NCBI RefSeq assembly: GCF_000426585.1
Contig: NZ_AUFQ01000004.1
Span: 1 to 64,000 of the forward strand
Direction of reading: 5' to 3'
Length of the DNA stretch: 64,000 bases
Source of the DNA: Segatella baroniae DSM 16972 = JCM 13447
Lineage (GTDB): Bacteria; Bacteroidota; Bacteroidia; Bacteroidales; Bacteroidaceae
Shown here: positions 1 through 7,033 of the stretch, piece by piece
Position numbering within the stretch: position 1 is the stretch's first letter
Layout: each line of letters opens with the position of its first letter
Translations under genes and position numbers: made by a program
The notes under the pieces: model-generated
Database searches by the model: none
The model's input: the letters and a program-made list of their open reading frames with translations, nothing else
Told to the model about the DNA's origin: nothing

Positions 1-66
1 TGTTTTGTAAGTTATTGATTCTCAATTATAAAATTACAAAAAACAGCGAGATTACCAACTTTTTAG

Positions 67-780
67 GGTACTTTCTTATCCCGAACTGGCGTAGAATATG
101 TCTTTTCCGAGACGTTCAAAAGCCTGAAAAAACATTTTCCCATCCAGCTGGAGAAGTATGCCAAGGCAGAGGTAGCAAGCTACTGGTTCACAGGTGAACC
201 CAATCTTCTCGATGGAATGAATGGTGCGGAAGCCGCCGCAAAACTACAGGAAATAGAGCCGCTTATCACAAAATGGCTGAACGACAACCTTGCTTCCTGC
301 GTTTTCGACTTCATCGCGCGGAACTATGACGCCATCCCCAACCCTCCCCTGCCCAGAGAAGAGTTCATCGCGCAGAAGGATTCGCTCATCAAATTCTGCA
401 TCGGCAAAGGCGAAGACGCGCTCTTGGGCACGGACAAACTCTTTGCGTCGTTCTTCCATTCCGAGGCATACGCCCCTTTCTTTGACGAAGACACTCCGCT
501 CGGCGCGGCTTTGAGCAAGCTCGTCATGAAGCAAATAGAGCCTTTCACCCTCAAAATCCCTTACACCCTCAAAATGCCCGGAACCATTTATGGCGCCACC
601 GGCGGTGCATACATCACCGACAACGTCATCACTTTCCATCTTACGGGTGAGCGACTCATCCCACAAGACTACACGCTTACGGCCACCTCACGTGTCACGA
701 ACGTCTGGGCCTACGTCATCACAGGGGTCATCGTGCTTCTGGCCGCCGGCAGTTATTGGTGGAAACGGAAACGTTCTTGA
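67..780 (+). CDS. Membrane-anchored protein of unknown function, 5' end unclear
   Basis: I do not recognise the family. The frame is open from position 67, just after an in-frame TAG at 64-66, and reads plausible protein (…VEYVFSETFK…) well before its first ATG at 217. The product ends in one hydrophobic span (residues VWAYVITGVIVLLAAGSYWW) followed by a basic KRKRS tail, so it is a C-terminally anchored membrane protein with most of its mass on the other side. A true start at 217 gives 187 residues. The AT-rich first 66 bases and the lack of an ATG, GTG or TTG between 67 and 217 suggest a frameshift, a rearranged 5' end or a rare start codon. Treat it as a gene that may be damaged at its 5' end. 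Confidence 0.5.
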   Translation, partial: GTFLSRTGVEYVFSETFKSLKKHFPIQLEKYAKAEVASYWFTGEPNLLDGMNGAEAAAKLQEIEPLITKWLNDNLASCVFDFIARNYDAIPNPPLPREEFIAQKDSLIKFCIGKGEDALLGTDKLFASFFHSEAYAPFFDEDTPLGAALSKLVMKQIEPFTLKIPYTLKMPGTIYGATGGAYITDNVITFHLTGERLIPQDYTLTATSRVTNVWAYVITGVIVLLAAGSYWWKRKRS

Positions 781-856
781 CCCCGCATGGCTGCCATCGG
801 CCTCTTTCGACGAACCGCGAGAGCCGCGACAACCTGATTCCCAGTCGGGAACGGCA

Positions 857-892
857 CGAAAAAAGCGGAGCAAACGCCCCGCTTGTTCTGTT
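857..892. terminator. Terminator between convergent genes
   Basis: The hairpin AAGCGG (863-868) / CCGCTT (879-884) has an A-run on its left. It can therefore act as a T-tailed terminator for the ferredoxin on the minus strand, and it also lies between two convergent genes. Confidence 0.55.
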
Positions 893-908
893 GTCTGCAA
901 CTCAATCC

Positions 909-1076
909 TTAAGGAAGAGAAATTGCTTCGTTAGGACAAACATCCGCACATGTGCCACATTCCGTACACATGTCGGGGTTGATTGAATAGATGTCGCCTT
1001 CTGAAATAGCGCCGGCGGGGCACTCGTCAATACATGTACCGCAAGCAATGCAGTCTTCACCAATAACGTAAGCCAT
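909..1076 (-). CDS. 2[4Fe-4S] ferredoxin
   Basis: This 55-residue protein begins MAYVIGEDC and carries two classical cluster motifs: CIACGTCIDECP (CxxCxxCxxxCP, residues 9-20) and CTECGTCADVCP (residues 37-48). Each four-cysteine set binds one [4Fe-4S] cluster, as in clostridial-type ferredoxins. It is a cytoplasmic one-electron carrier, and in anaerobic Bacteroidales such proteins serve pyruvate:ferredoxin oxidoreductase and related enzymes. Length and spacing are normal for the family. It stands alone, convergent with the upstream gene and divergent from porT, and has its own promoter-like box at 1146-1153. Confidence 0.95.
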   Translation of the reverse strand: MAYVIGEDCIACGTCIDECPAGAISEGDIYSINPDMCTECGTCADVCPNEAISLP

Positions 1077-1124
1077 AATATAAAAGTTAAATTAATTAGT
1101 TTATAGAACAAGAACAGAGGGTGA

Positions 1125-1187
1125 AATACCCATTAATTATGAGCACAAAGATACACAAATAAATCAGAATACCTACTAATGGGTATT
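1125..1187 (-). promoter_or_regulatory. Ferredoxin promoter inside an 11-bp inverted repeat
   Basis: A TATCTTTG -7 box (minus strand, 1153-1146) fits the Bacteroidetes TAnnTTTG consensus and would give a leader of about 65 nt. It lies between two perfect inverted arms, AATACCCATTA (1125-1135) and TAATGGGTATT (1177-1187). The arms could be an operator or a transcript hairpin. No clear -33 TTTG is seen. Confidence 0.5.
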
Positions 1188-1282
1188 AATTTTATACATT
1201 TTTTATATAAAAACGTTGCCCCAACTGCCCGCAAGACGCCTTCGGCTACATAATAAAAGGGCCAAGCGCACGTTAGATAAGT

Positions 1283-2023
1283 ATGAAAAGAATCATTTGC
1301 GTCATCGCCTGTTCGCTGCTCTTGGCGGGCAGAATGGCCGGACAAAGACAGACCGTACAGAATCGTCCATACGCCGACTTGCGCCAGTTCCACTTCGGAA
1401 TCCAGCTGGGAACGCACGTCCAAGACCTTGAACTCACCAACGTGGGGATGCAGACAATCGTCTCCGACGACGGAGAACAGGCGCAAAGACTGATCACCAC
1501 CGACCAAAACCGATGGGACCCGGGCTTCCACGTGGGGGTGTTGGGCGAATACCGGCTGACCGAGAACCTACAGTTCAGGATTGCGCCGACGCTCTTTTTC
1601 GGCAGCAGGCACATCAGGTTTCAAGACATCGGCACAGCGGAAAAGGTCGTGGAGGAGCACCGGCAAAACCTGAAAACGGTCTATATCGCGACGGCGGCAG
1701 AGCTGATCTTCGCCGGTCCGCGGTTCAACAACACGCGACCATACGTCGTCGGCGGAGTCAGTCCCATGCTGAATCTGAACGGCAAGAGCCACGACTACAT
1801 CAAACTGAAACCCTACGACATCTTCGCCGAACTGGGACTTGGCGTCGACCTATATCTCCCCTATTTCAAGCTGCGGCCCGAACTCAAGTTCATGTTCGGC
1901 CTACTGGACTGCTTGGACAAAGGACACGCAGGCAAACTGAAAGACAAGAGCATGCTTCCATACGCCAACAGCATGAAGGAAGCACGCTCCCGCATCGTCG
2001 CCCTCTGCTTCTACTTCGAGTAG
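1283..2023 (+). CDS. porT: PorT, type IX secretion system beta-barrel
   Basis: This 246-residue protein has a signal peptide (MKRIICVIACSLLLAGRMAGQ). The mature N-terminus QNRPYADLRQFHFGIQLGTH is typical of PorT, a small outer-membrane beta-barrel of the PorT/OmpA-like barrel class that is needed for type IX secretion and maturation of gingipain-type cargo. The rest shows alternating amphipathic strands and an aromatic C-terminus (ALCFYFE), as expected for a barrel. It is the first of three T9SS genes in the window (with PorW and PorX near 51-55.6 kb), which supports the assignment. It appears monocistronic and is convergent with the 5'-nucleotidase genes downstream. Confidence 0.85.
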   Translation: MKRIICVIACSLLLAGRMAGQRQTVQNRPYADLRQFHFGIQLGTHVQDLELTNVGMQTIVSDDGEQAQRLITTDQNRWDPGFHVGVLGEYRLTENLQFRIAPTLFFGSRHIRFQDIGTAEKVVEEHRQNLKTVYIATAAELIFAGPRFNNTRPYVVGGVSPMLNLNGKSHDYIKLKPYDIFAELGLGVDLYLPYFKLRPELKFMFGLLDCLDKGHAGKLKDKSMLPYANSMKEARSRIVALCFYFE

Positions 2024-2052
2024 ACAGGCGCGGACGAATCACAATTGGGCCA

Positions 2053-2892
2053 TCAACGTTTCTCCATGTCGAGCACCATCTTGCCGACAAAGATGGCATG
2101 CTTGCCGTTCTGGTCCACCGGCACCTCCTTGCCCGACAGGTCTTTCTCGTATTCCAACTTGGTGAAAAAGGTGTGCGAGTGGCCGCCGAGCACCAAATCG
2201 ATGCCCCGCGTGCCGCGAATCACTTCGTTGTCGCCGACACCCCTCACCTTCCAGCCCAGGTGGGACAGGCAGATGACGAGGTCGCAGTTCTGCTTTCTGA
2301 GCAAGTCCACCATCTTCTGCCCCACCTCGACGGGGTCCATGAACTTCACGCCATGGCACTTCGCGGTGTCCACCAGCCCTTCCATCTTTGGCGAAAGGCC
2401 GAAAACGCCGATCTTCAACCCATTGCGACGCAAGACCACATAGGGCTTCACCAGTCCTTCGACGGGCGTTCCCGTGAAGTCATAGTTGGCACACAGGATG
2501 GGAAACTTGGCCATCCGGAAGATTCGGGCCATGTTGTCGAGCCCGAAATCAAACTCGTGGTTGCCGATGACCGCCGCGTCGTAGCGCATCATGTTCATCA
2601 AACCAATCTCCACTTCGCCCTTGAACATTGTGTAATAAGGCGACCCCTGCGAGAAGTCGCCGCTATCGAAGAGCAGCAGGTCGGGCTCGGCCTTGCGCTC
2701 CCGTTCGAGCAATGCGACCCTGCGCATGTAGCCGCCGCGCCCCGCTTTCATCGTGTCGGCGAGGTTGGCATGGAGCGGGAAGATGGTACTGTGCGTGTCG
2801 TTGGTGTGCAATATCACCAGCCGTTTCTGTGCGAAGGCGTTCGCCATGAATGCGAACAGCACGAGAATAAAGAGATATTTCGCTTTCATCAT
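2053..2892 (-). CDS. Secreted metallophosphatase (5'-nucleotidase catalytic half)
   Basis: This 279-residue protein has a signal peptide (MMKAKYLFILVLFAFMANAFAQ) and the full metal-ligand set of the calcineurin-like 5'-nucleotidase N-terminal domain: HTNDTH, DSGDFSQG, GNHEFD, SHLGW and GGHSH. It should hydrolyse nucleotides or other phosphoesters in the periplasm. The C-terminal substrate-binding domain of classical UshA-type enzymes is missing here and is encoded separately by the gene immediately upstream, 15 nt away, in the same operon. Either of two adjacent ATGs could be the start. Confidence 0.92.
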   Translation of the reverse strand: MMKAKYLFILVLFAFMANAFAQKRLVILHTNDTHSTIFPLHANLADTMKAGRGGYMRRVALLERERKAEPDLLLFDSGDFSQGSPYYTMFKGEVEIGLMNMMRYDAAVIGNHEFDFGLDNMARIFRMAKFPILCANYDFTGTPVEGLVKPYVVLRRNGLKIGVFGLSPKMEGLVDTAKCHGVKFMDPVEVGQKMVDLLRKQNCDLVICLSHLGWKVRGVGDNEVIRGTRGIDLVLGGHSHTFFTKLEYEKDLSGKEVPVDQNGKHAIFVGKMVLDMEKR

Positions 2893-2907
2893 CTTGATAT
2901 TTGTCTG

Positions 2908-3678
2908 TTAGCGTTTACGGATAATCCTTCCTTCCACCTTCGCGTCGACCTGTCGGCCGGCCTTCATCTGCTCACGGAAGTAGTCCATGATGAGAAAGCG
3001 GACGTTGTTCTTGTCTTCCTTGGGCGAAACCAAGTCGGTTCCGGCCTTGAATGCGGTCATTCCGTCGTTGCCCTGGGCCAGGTAGTCCAGCGTCGCCAGC
3101 CGATAGGATGCGGCCGGGTCGACAGGTTTGCCATGCAGCTTGAGGCTCTCCAACTTCCCGTCCGGGCCGATGACCATCTCCACCCCGTGGCTGACTCCCT
3201 CACCGCCAAGGGCCGCCACCTGCCTGAACAGCTCCAGCACCTTCTCTCCGGAGAGCGTCATGAAGCATATCTTGTTTTCAAACGGCGCCACCTCAAGCAC
3301 GTCGCCATAAGTCACTTTGCCCTTCGACAGCGCGGCCCTGATACCTCCCATGTTGTAGACGGAGAAGTCGGGAGTCTCATGAAAGGGGCGTCCGGCCCAC
3401 ACCAGGATGTCCGCCAGCAGGTTCGACAGGTTGCTTTCGGGCTGCCGCACGGCCATGTCCGTCGCGGCATAGCCCACCACCGGGCTCATCAGCGAGTCGA
3501 CTTGGGGCTGATACTTCGCAATGAACTGCATGGCATCACGGTCGGGATGCGCATCATAACGGCTGTCCACGAGCAGTCGGGTGCGCTCGATGGACGACAA
3601 CCTGTAATGCGATTTACAAGAACTGAATAGCGCGAGCGACAGGCTCGCACACAAAACAACGTGTTTGAAGTTCAACAT
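2908..3678 (-). CDS. Lipoprotein with 5'-nucleotidase C-terminal domain
   Basis: This 256-residue protein starts at an ATG whose product has a lipoprotein signal (MLNFKHVVLCASLSLALFSSC, lipid site at Cys21). Longer upstream openings lack a signal sequence. The body is the 5_nucleotid_C domain: ESNLSNLLADIL, then NMGGIRAAL and APFENKI, which form the nucleoside-binding part of 5'-nucleotidases. It has no metallophosphatase motifs. With the catalytic half downstream it makes a split 5'-nucleotidase, and the two products probably act together in the periplasm to release nucleosides from nucleotides. Confidence 0.92.
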   Translation of the reverse strand: MLNFKHVVLCASLSLALFSSCKSHYRLSSIERTRLLVDSRYDAHPDRDAMQFIAKYQPQVDSLMSPVVGYAATDMAVRQPESNLSNLLADILVWAGRPFHETPDFSVYNMGGIRAALSKGKVTYGDVLEVAPFENKICFMTLSGEKVLELFRQVAALGGEGVSHGVEMVIGPDGKLESLKLHGKPVDPAASYRLATLDYLAQGNDGMTAFKAGTDLVSPKEDKNNVRFLIMDYFREQMKAGRQVDAKVEGRIIRKR

Positions 3679-3791
3679 GAAATCTATATTATTTACAATT
3701 AATGTTACATTCGCTCCATCATGCCGGTCAATGACTGTTTCATACGACAATAAAAAGAAACGTTCCGGCCGCGGAACCTTTCCCAATGATG

Positions 3792-3799
3792 CAAAATTA
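3792..3799 (-). promoter_or_regulatory. -7 box for the 5'-nucleotidase operon
   Basis: TAATTTTG on the minus strand fits the TAnnTTTG consensus, about 115 nt upstream of the first start codon. No -33 element is evident. Confidence 0.35.
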
Positions 3800-3877
3800 T
3801 ATAAAAATCACGACATAAGGAGTAGATGGCCGGATTTTTTTGCAGCCCGACCACTTTGCAAAAGCCCTGATTTTTGG

Positions 3878-3925
3878 AATGGGAAGTGAGGAATGGGAAG
3901 TGGGAAATGGGCAGTGTGGGGAATG
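3878..3925 (+). repeat. Decamer array, short copy
   Basis: Several degenerate units of the form GAATGGGAAGTG / GGAATGGGAAG occur in a row. They resemble the longer arrays at 38722-39003 and 13800-13862. The array directly precedes palindromic module copy A. Confidence 0.6.
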
Positions 3926-3949
3926 AGTTCGGCCAGTTTATAGGAGCAT

Positions 3950-4610
3950 AGCCATGGTGCACTGCGCACTACCGCCTTGGCGGTTGATCCTTTTAGAGGG
4001 CATGGTTGCGAGCGAAGCGAGCTACCCTGCCTGGCCAGTGACAGAGAAAGCTAGGCCGAAGGTCTTGGCCTTTTTATGTTTATGGTGGATATTGCTGGGT
4101 ATAAAGGATGAGCCGTCGGAATTGTCAATTGATTTTGAAGCATGCGGAGGCACGAGCTGCAAGGGTGATAGGATGGTCATGGGAGCGGGCGGCTGCCCCT
4201 TGATGGCGGGAGCGCAGGCTCGCATGCCGGCCCCCGAGGCTTTCATGCGGGTGTTGAAGCCAGAGGCTTCACCTCTCCGTAACCCCCGGTCATGCCGCAG
4301 GATGACCGGGGGTGGTGTGCCCGCCACCCATCCGTCGACCCTGGAGGGGTCGCCCACCATCATCACGGCTGTCTTTGGGCGACCCTTACAGGGTCGATTT
4401 CCGTTTGGTCTTCTATCCCCTGGTCACTCCGCTTCGCAGAGCTGACCAGGGGTTATCGAGCGATGAAGCCGCTGGCTTCACCTCCTGCGCGGGCTGTGAC
4501 AGGCATTTCTTGATATCCAATGGCTCATGGGGACATAATCATGGTGTACTGCGCACCACCGCCTTAGCGGTTGCATGCACAATGCACCATGATTATGTTA
4601 CAATAAACCA
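3950..4610 (+). repeat. Palindromic module, copy A
   Basis: About 660 bases with no convincing gene, built from successive inverted repeats: ACCGCC/GGCGGT (3971-3984); GAAGCC-like pair (4256-4270); ACCCCCGGTCAT/ATGACCGGGGGT (4282-4313, a perfect 12-bp stem); CGACCC/GGGTCG (4336-4352 and 4380-4396); CCCCTGGTCA/TGACCAGGGG (4417-4452); and GAAGCC/GGCTTC (4465-4479). The right end (4533-4599) is itself a large imperfect hairpin whose outer arms, ACATAATCATGGTG and CACCATGATTATGT, are perfect complements. The same blocks recur in the same order at 39326-40020 and, inverted, at 56738-57482. The function is unknown; a REP/BIME-like mobile or structural element is possible. Confidence 0.85.
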
Positions 4611-4740
4611 AACGGGACTTATCAAACGGCCTGCTTTTGCGACGTGAAAGCTGCCCTTTGGCGTTGTAAACGGGCTGCTTTTGCAACGTAAAAGGACTGC
4701 TTTTGCGACGTGGAAAGGCTGCTGCTACAATATGGACAGG
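4611..4740 (+). repeat. ~22-bp unit array (CTGCTTTTGC type)
   Basis: About five degenerate tandem units of 21-23 bp with a shared core CTGCTTTTGC(G/A)ACGT followed by AAA. The array joins palindromic module A to the decamer array at 4785-4875. Confidence 0.75.
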
Positions 4741-4784
4741 CAGCTCCTGCTTTTCTTCCACCAGCCTTTCCGCTTTCCACGTTG

Positions 4785-4875
4785 CACATTTCAAACTTCA
4801 CACTTCACATTTCACACTTCTCACTTCACATTCCCCACTTCACATTTCACACTTCACATTCCCCATTTCTCATTC
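4785..4875 (-). repeat. Decamer array (CACTTCACATTT type)
   Basis: A run of near-identical decamers such as ACTTCACATT and TCACACTTCT, the complement of the arrays at 13800-13862 and 38722-39003. The esterase stop codon at 4879-4881 lies just beyond its end. Confidence 0.8.
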
Positions 4876-4878
4876 CCT

Positions 4879-5682
4879 TCAGTCCTTCTCGTAATCCTCC
4901 GGGAGGACTCTCATTTCCCGATACGACTGTCGGATGTCGCTTTCGTCAATGGTAAAGCTGCGGTCGGCGTCGCGCGGGTTGTCTTTTGTGGAGTGTCCCA
5001 CGAGCCAGTCGTAGGTCTTCTGCATGTAGAAGAGGCGGGCCAAGGTGCCGTGCGAGGCGCCTTTCACCCAGAAATAGCGCAACAGTTTGTCGTTGCCACT
5101 CTGCTCCAGCTGGCTCACCACACGCTTCGACTGCTGTACCGAGACCGCACGATCGGCCGTTCCGTGCATGATCCACAGCGGCACCTGGCCCAAACCGCTC
5201 ACGTCCTTGAGCGAGCAACCGCCGCAGAGCGCCATGGCCGCGGCCACTTTCTCGGGATAGGTACCGACAAAATCCATCGTGCCATAGCCGCCGAGACTCA
5301 TCCCGAGCACGTAGACACGCGTCGTATCGACCCTGTAGTTGGCCTCAACCCACTGCAACATGTCGTTGAGTTTGGCAGGGTTCCACGCGCCGCCGGGGTT
5401 CTGTGGCGCCACCACCAGCATGGGAATGCGCTTGCCCCGCTCGATGGCGTCGAGCACGCCGTAACGCCGCACGCGGTCGAGATTGTTGCCGCAGAGGCTG
5501 GCGCCGTGCAGGAATATCATCAAGGGCAGCGGATGCGTGTCGCTCTCGTAGTCCGATGGCGTGTAGATCCAGAAGTTGTAGCCCCCATCCAGCACGTTGC
5601 GCTTCGCCTCAAAGTTGCCTTCGAAAGCGCCCACGGTCAATGCGCCGCAACACAACAGCAGCAGTATCAGCAGTTTTTTCAT
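4879..5682 (-). CDS. Secreted alpha/beta-hydrolase (esterase/feruloyl-esterase type)
   Basis: This 267-residue protein has a signal peptide (MKKLLILLLLCCGALTVGA) and an alpha/beta-hydrolase fold of the dienelactone hydrolase / prolyl-oligopeptidase-like class. Visible elements are the oxyanion strand MIFLHGASLCGNN, the nucleophile elbow GMSLGGYG with Ser129, the acid residue in HGTADRAV (Asp177) and the catalytic His in GASHGTL (His211). Related Bacteroidetes enzymes are periplasmic or surface carboxylesterases acting on esterified sugars; the substrate here cannot be read from the sequence. It is monocistronic, and its 3' end abuts a repeat island. Confidence 0.85.
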   Translation of the reverse strand: MKKLLILLLLCCGALTVGAFEGNFEAKRNVLDGGYNFWIYTPSDYESDTHPLPLMIFLHGASLCGNNLDRVRRYGVLDAIERGKRIPMLVVAPQNPGGAWNPAKLNDMLQWVEANYRVDTTRVYVLGMSLGGYGTMDFVGTYPEKVAAAMALCGGCSLKDVSGLGQVPLWIMHGTADRAVSVQQSKRVVSQLEQSGNDKLLRYFWVKGASHGTLARLFYMQKTYDWLVGHSTKDNPRDADRSFTIDESDIRQSYREMRVLPEDYEKD

Positions 5683-5706
5683 TGTTCAATAGATTTATAC
5701 TTGCTG

Positions 5707-5738
5707 CAAACTTACGGAAAATAAGATGAAGATGCAAC
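5707..5738 (-). promoter_or_regulatory. Promoter of the esterase gene
   Basis: TAAGTTTG (minus strand, 5714-5707) with a TTG at 5737-5735 about 20 nt upstream matches the Bacteroidetes -7/-33 layout. The leader is about 20 nt. Confidence 0.5.
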
Positions 5739-5787
5739 CCGGCTTTCCGCCTACTAACATCATTTAAAATAAATTGTGGGAATCCAT

Positions 5788-5818
5788 TTTGCGGTTCATG
5801 GCTTTTAACCTATCTTTG
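5788..5818 (+). promoter_or_regulatory. Promoter giving a nearly leaderless ABC ATPase mRNA
   Basis: TTTG (5788-5791), 19 nt, then TATCTTTG (5811-5818) is a textbook Bacteroidetes promoter. The start codon follows at 5824, so transcription should begin within a few bases of the ATG. Confidence 0.7.
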
Positions 5819-5823
5819 CCCGC

Positions 5824-6603
5824 ATGCAAGAAACCATCCGCCTTGAGCGTTTGTCCATAGGTTATGCGCACGGAAAGACACGCCATGTCGTGGCCACCGG
5901 CCTCGACGCGTCGATTCACAGCGGCCGACTCACCTGTCTCTTGGGGCGCAACGGCGTGGGCAAGTCAACCCTGCTGCGCACCTTGGCTGGCTTTCTGACG
6001 CCGCTTGACGGCCGCATCTTGCTGCTGGGGCACTCCCTTTCTTCCTACACCAGGACTGATTTCGCACGCCTGGTCAGCGTCGTTCTCACGGGCAAACCGC
6101 AGGTACAGAACATGCGGGTGGACGAACTCATCGCGCTGGGACGCTCTCCTTACACCGACTTCTGGGGGCGGTTGCGTGCCGAAGACCGACAGGCCGTGGA
6201 CGAAGCGATGCGCTTGGTGGGCCTTGAAGCCTTCGCCCACCGCATGACAAGCACGCTGAGCGACGGCGAACGACAAAAGGTGATGATTGCCAAGGCCCTG
6301 GCCCAGCAGACGCCAATCATCATCCTGGACGAACCCACGGCCTTTCTCGACTTCCCGAGCAAAGTGGAGACGATGCAATTGCTTCGTCGTCTGGCTCATG
6401 AAAACGAGAAGACCATCTTCCTTTCGTCGCACGACCTGGAGCTTTCGATGCAGCTGTCCGACGAGCTTTGGCTGATGTCCGACCGCCAACTCGTCATGGG
6501 CACGCCCCGCCAACTGGCCTCCGACGGCACCCTCGCCCGCTACGTGGCCCGCCATGACGTGAGATTCAATGCCGAAGAAATGACGCTGGTGATAAAAGAA
6601 TAA
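5824..6603 (+). CDS. ABC transporter ATPase, iron-siderophore/cobalamin type
   Basis: This 259-residue nucleotide-binding subunit has Walker A GRNGVGKST (residues 41-49), the signature LSDGE (145-149), Walker B IIILDEP (165-171) and the switch His in SSHDLEL. It is closest to FecE/BtuD-like ATPases that power uptake of ferric siderophores, haem or cobalamin. No permease or binding protein lies next to it, so its partners must be encoded elsewhere. The gene stands alone between two minus-strand operons. Confidence 0.85.
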   Translation: MQETIRLERLSIGYAHGKTRHVVATGLDASIHSGRLTCLLGRNGVGKSTLLRTLAGFLTPLDGRILLLGHSLSSYTRTDFARLVSVVLTGKPQVQNMRVDELIALGRSPYTDFWGRLRAEDRQAVDEAMRLVGLEAFAHRMTSTLSDGERQKVMIAKALAQQTPIIILDEPTAFLDFPSKVETMQLLRRLAHENEKTIFLSSHDLELSMQLSDELWLMSDRQLVMGTPRQLASDGTLARYVARHDVRFNAEEMTLVIKE

Positions 6604-6618
6604 GGCCTTGCCCTCCTT

Positions 6619-7029
6619 CTACCCCTCAAGCACTTCACGGAGAGGCACCATCACGAAGTCGCGCTCGTGCATTTGGGGGTGTGGAATGGTCAAATTGGGA
6701 GCATCGACATGGACATCGTCGAAAAGGAGGATGTCTATGTCGATGATTCGGTCTTCATAAATGCCGTGCCGGCTCTTCTCCGTCCTGCCCAACAAACGCT
6801 CCACACGCTGCGTGGCCGCCAAGAGTTGGTCGGGTGACAGGGGCGTACTCACCCGCACACACATGTTGATGAACTTGTTCGGGGAATCAAAGCCCCAGGG
6901 TTCCGACTCGTAATAAGACGACGACGACACGACTTCGCCCACGTATTCATTGAGCAATGTCACGGCGTCCAGCATGTTGCGCTTCCGGTTTCCCAGGTTG
7001 GAGCCTAAGCCCAAATAAGCCGTATGCAC
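6619..7029 (-). CDS. folK: Dihydropteridine pyrophosphokinase (HPPK)
   Basis: This 136-residue protein transfers pyrophosphate from ATP to 6-hydroxymethyl-7,8-dihydropterin in folate synthesis. It has the N-terminal LGLGSNLGNR motif, the PWGF substrate loop, and the HPPK signature RHGIYEDRIIDIDIL containing the metal-binding Asp pair. The start is GTG at 7029; an in-frame TAG at 7042-7044 with no ATG between rules out a longer form. It is the last gene of the ftsX operon, starting 4 nt after the queA stop. Confidence 0.93.
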   Translation of the reverse strand: MHTAYLGLGSNLGNRKRNMLDAVTLLNEYVGEVVSSSSYYESEPWGFDSPNKFINMCVRVSTPLSPDQLLAATQRVERLLGRTEKSRHGIYEDRIIDIDILLFDDVHVDAPNLTIPHPQMHERDFVMVPLREVLEG

Positions 7030-7033
7030 AGTT

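Noticed and set aside
1513..3630. A 705-codon open frame on the plus strand
   Set aside because: It overlaps porT out of frame and runs antisense through the two 5'-nucleotidase genes, whose motifs are clear. The high GC content creates such long antisense frames.
3678..3786. Longer start for the 5'-nucleotidase C-terminal lipoprotein
   Set aside because: The upstream 36 residues have no signal character, while the chosen ATG gives an immediate lipoprotein signal.
3954..4445. 163-codon open frame in palindromic module copy A, similar to one in copy C (56964-57335)
   Set aside because: The similarity follows from the shared DNA. Copy B carries an extra C near 39667 that shifts the frame, several frames are open at once, and the translation looks like palindrome-derived sequence. 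A protein cannot be excluded if other copies keep the frame.
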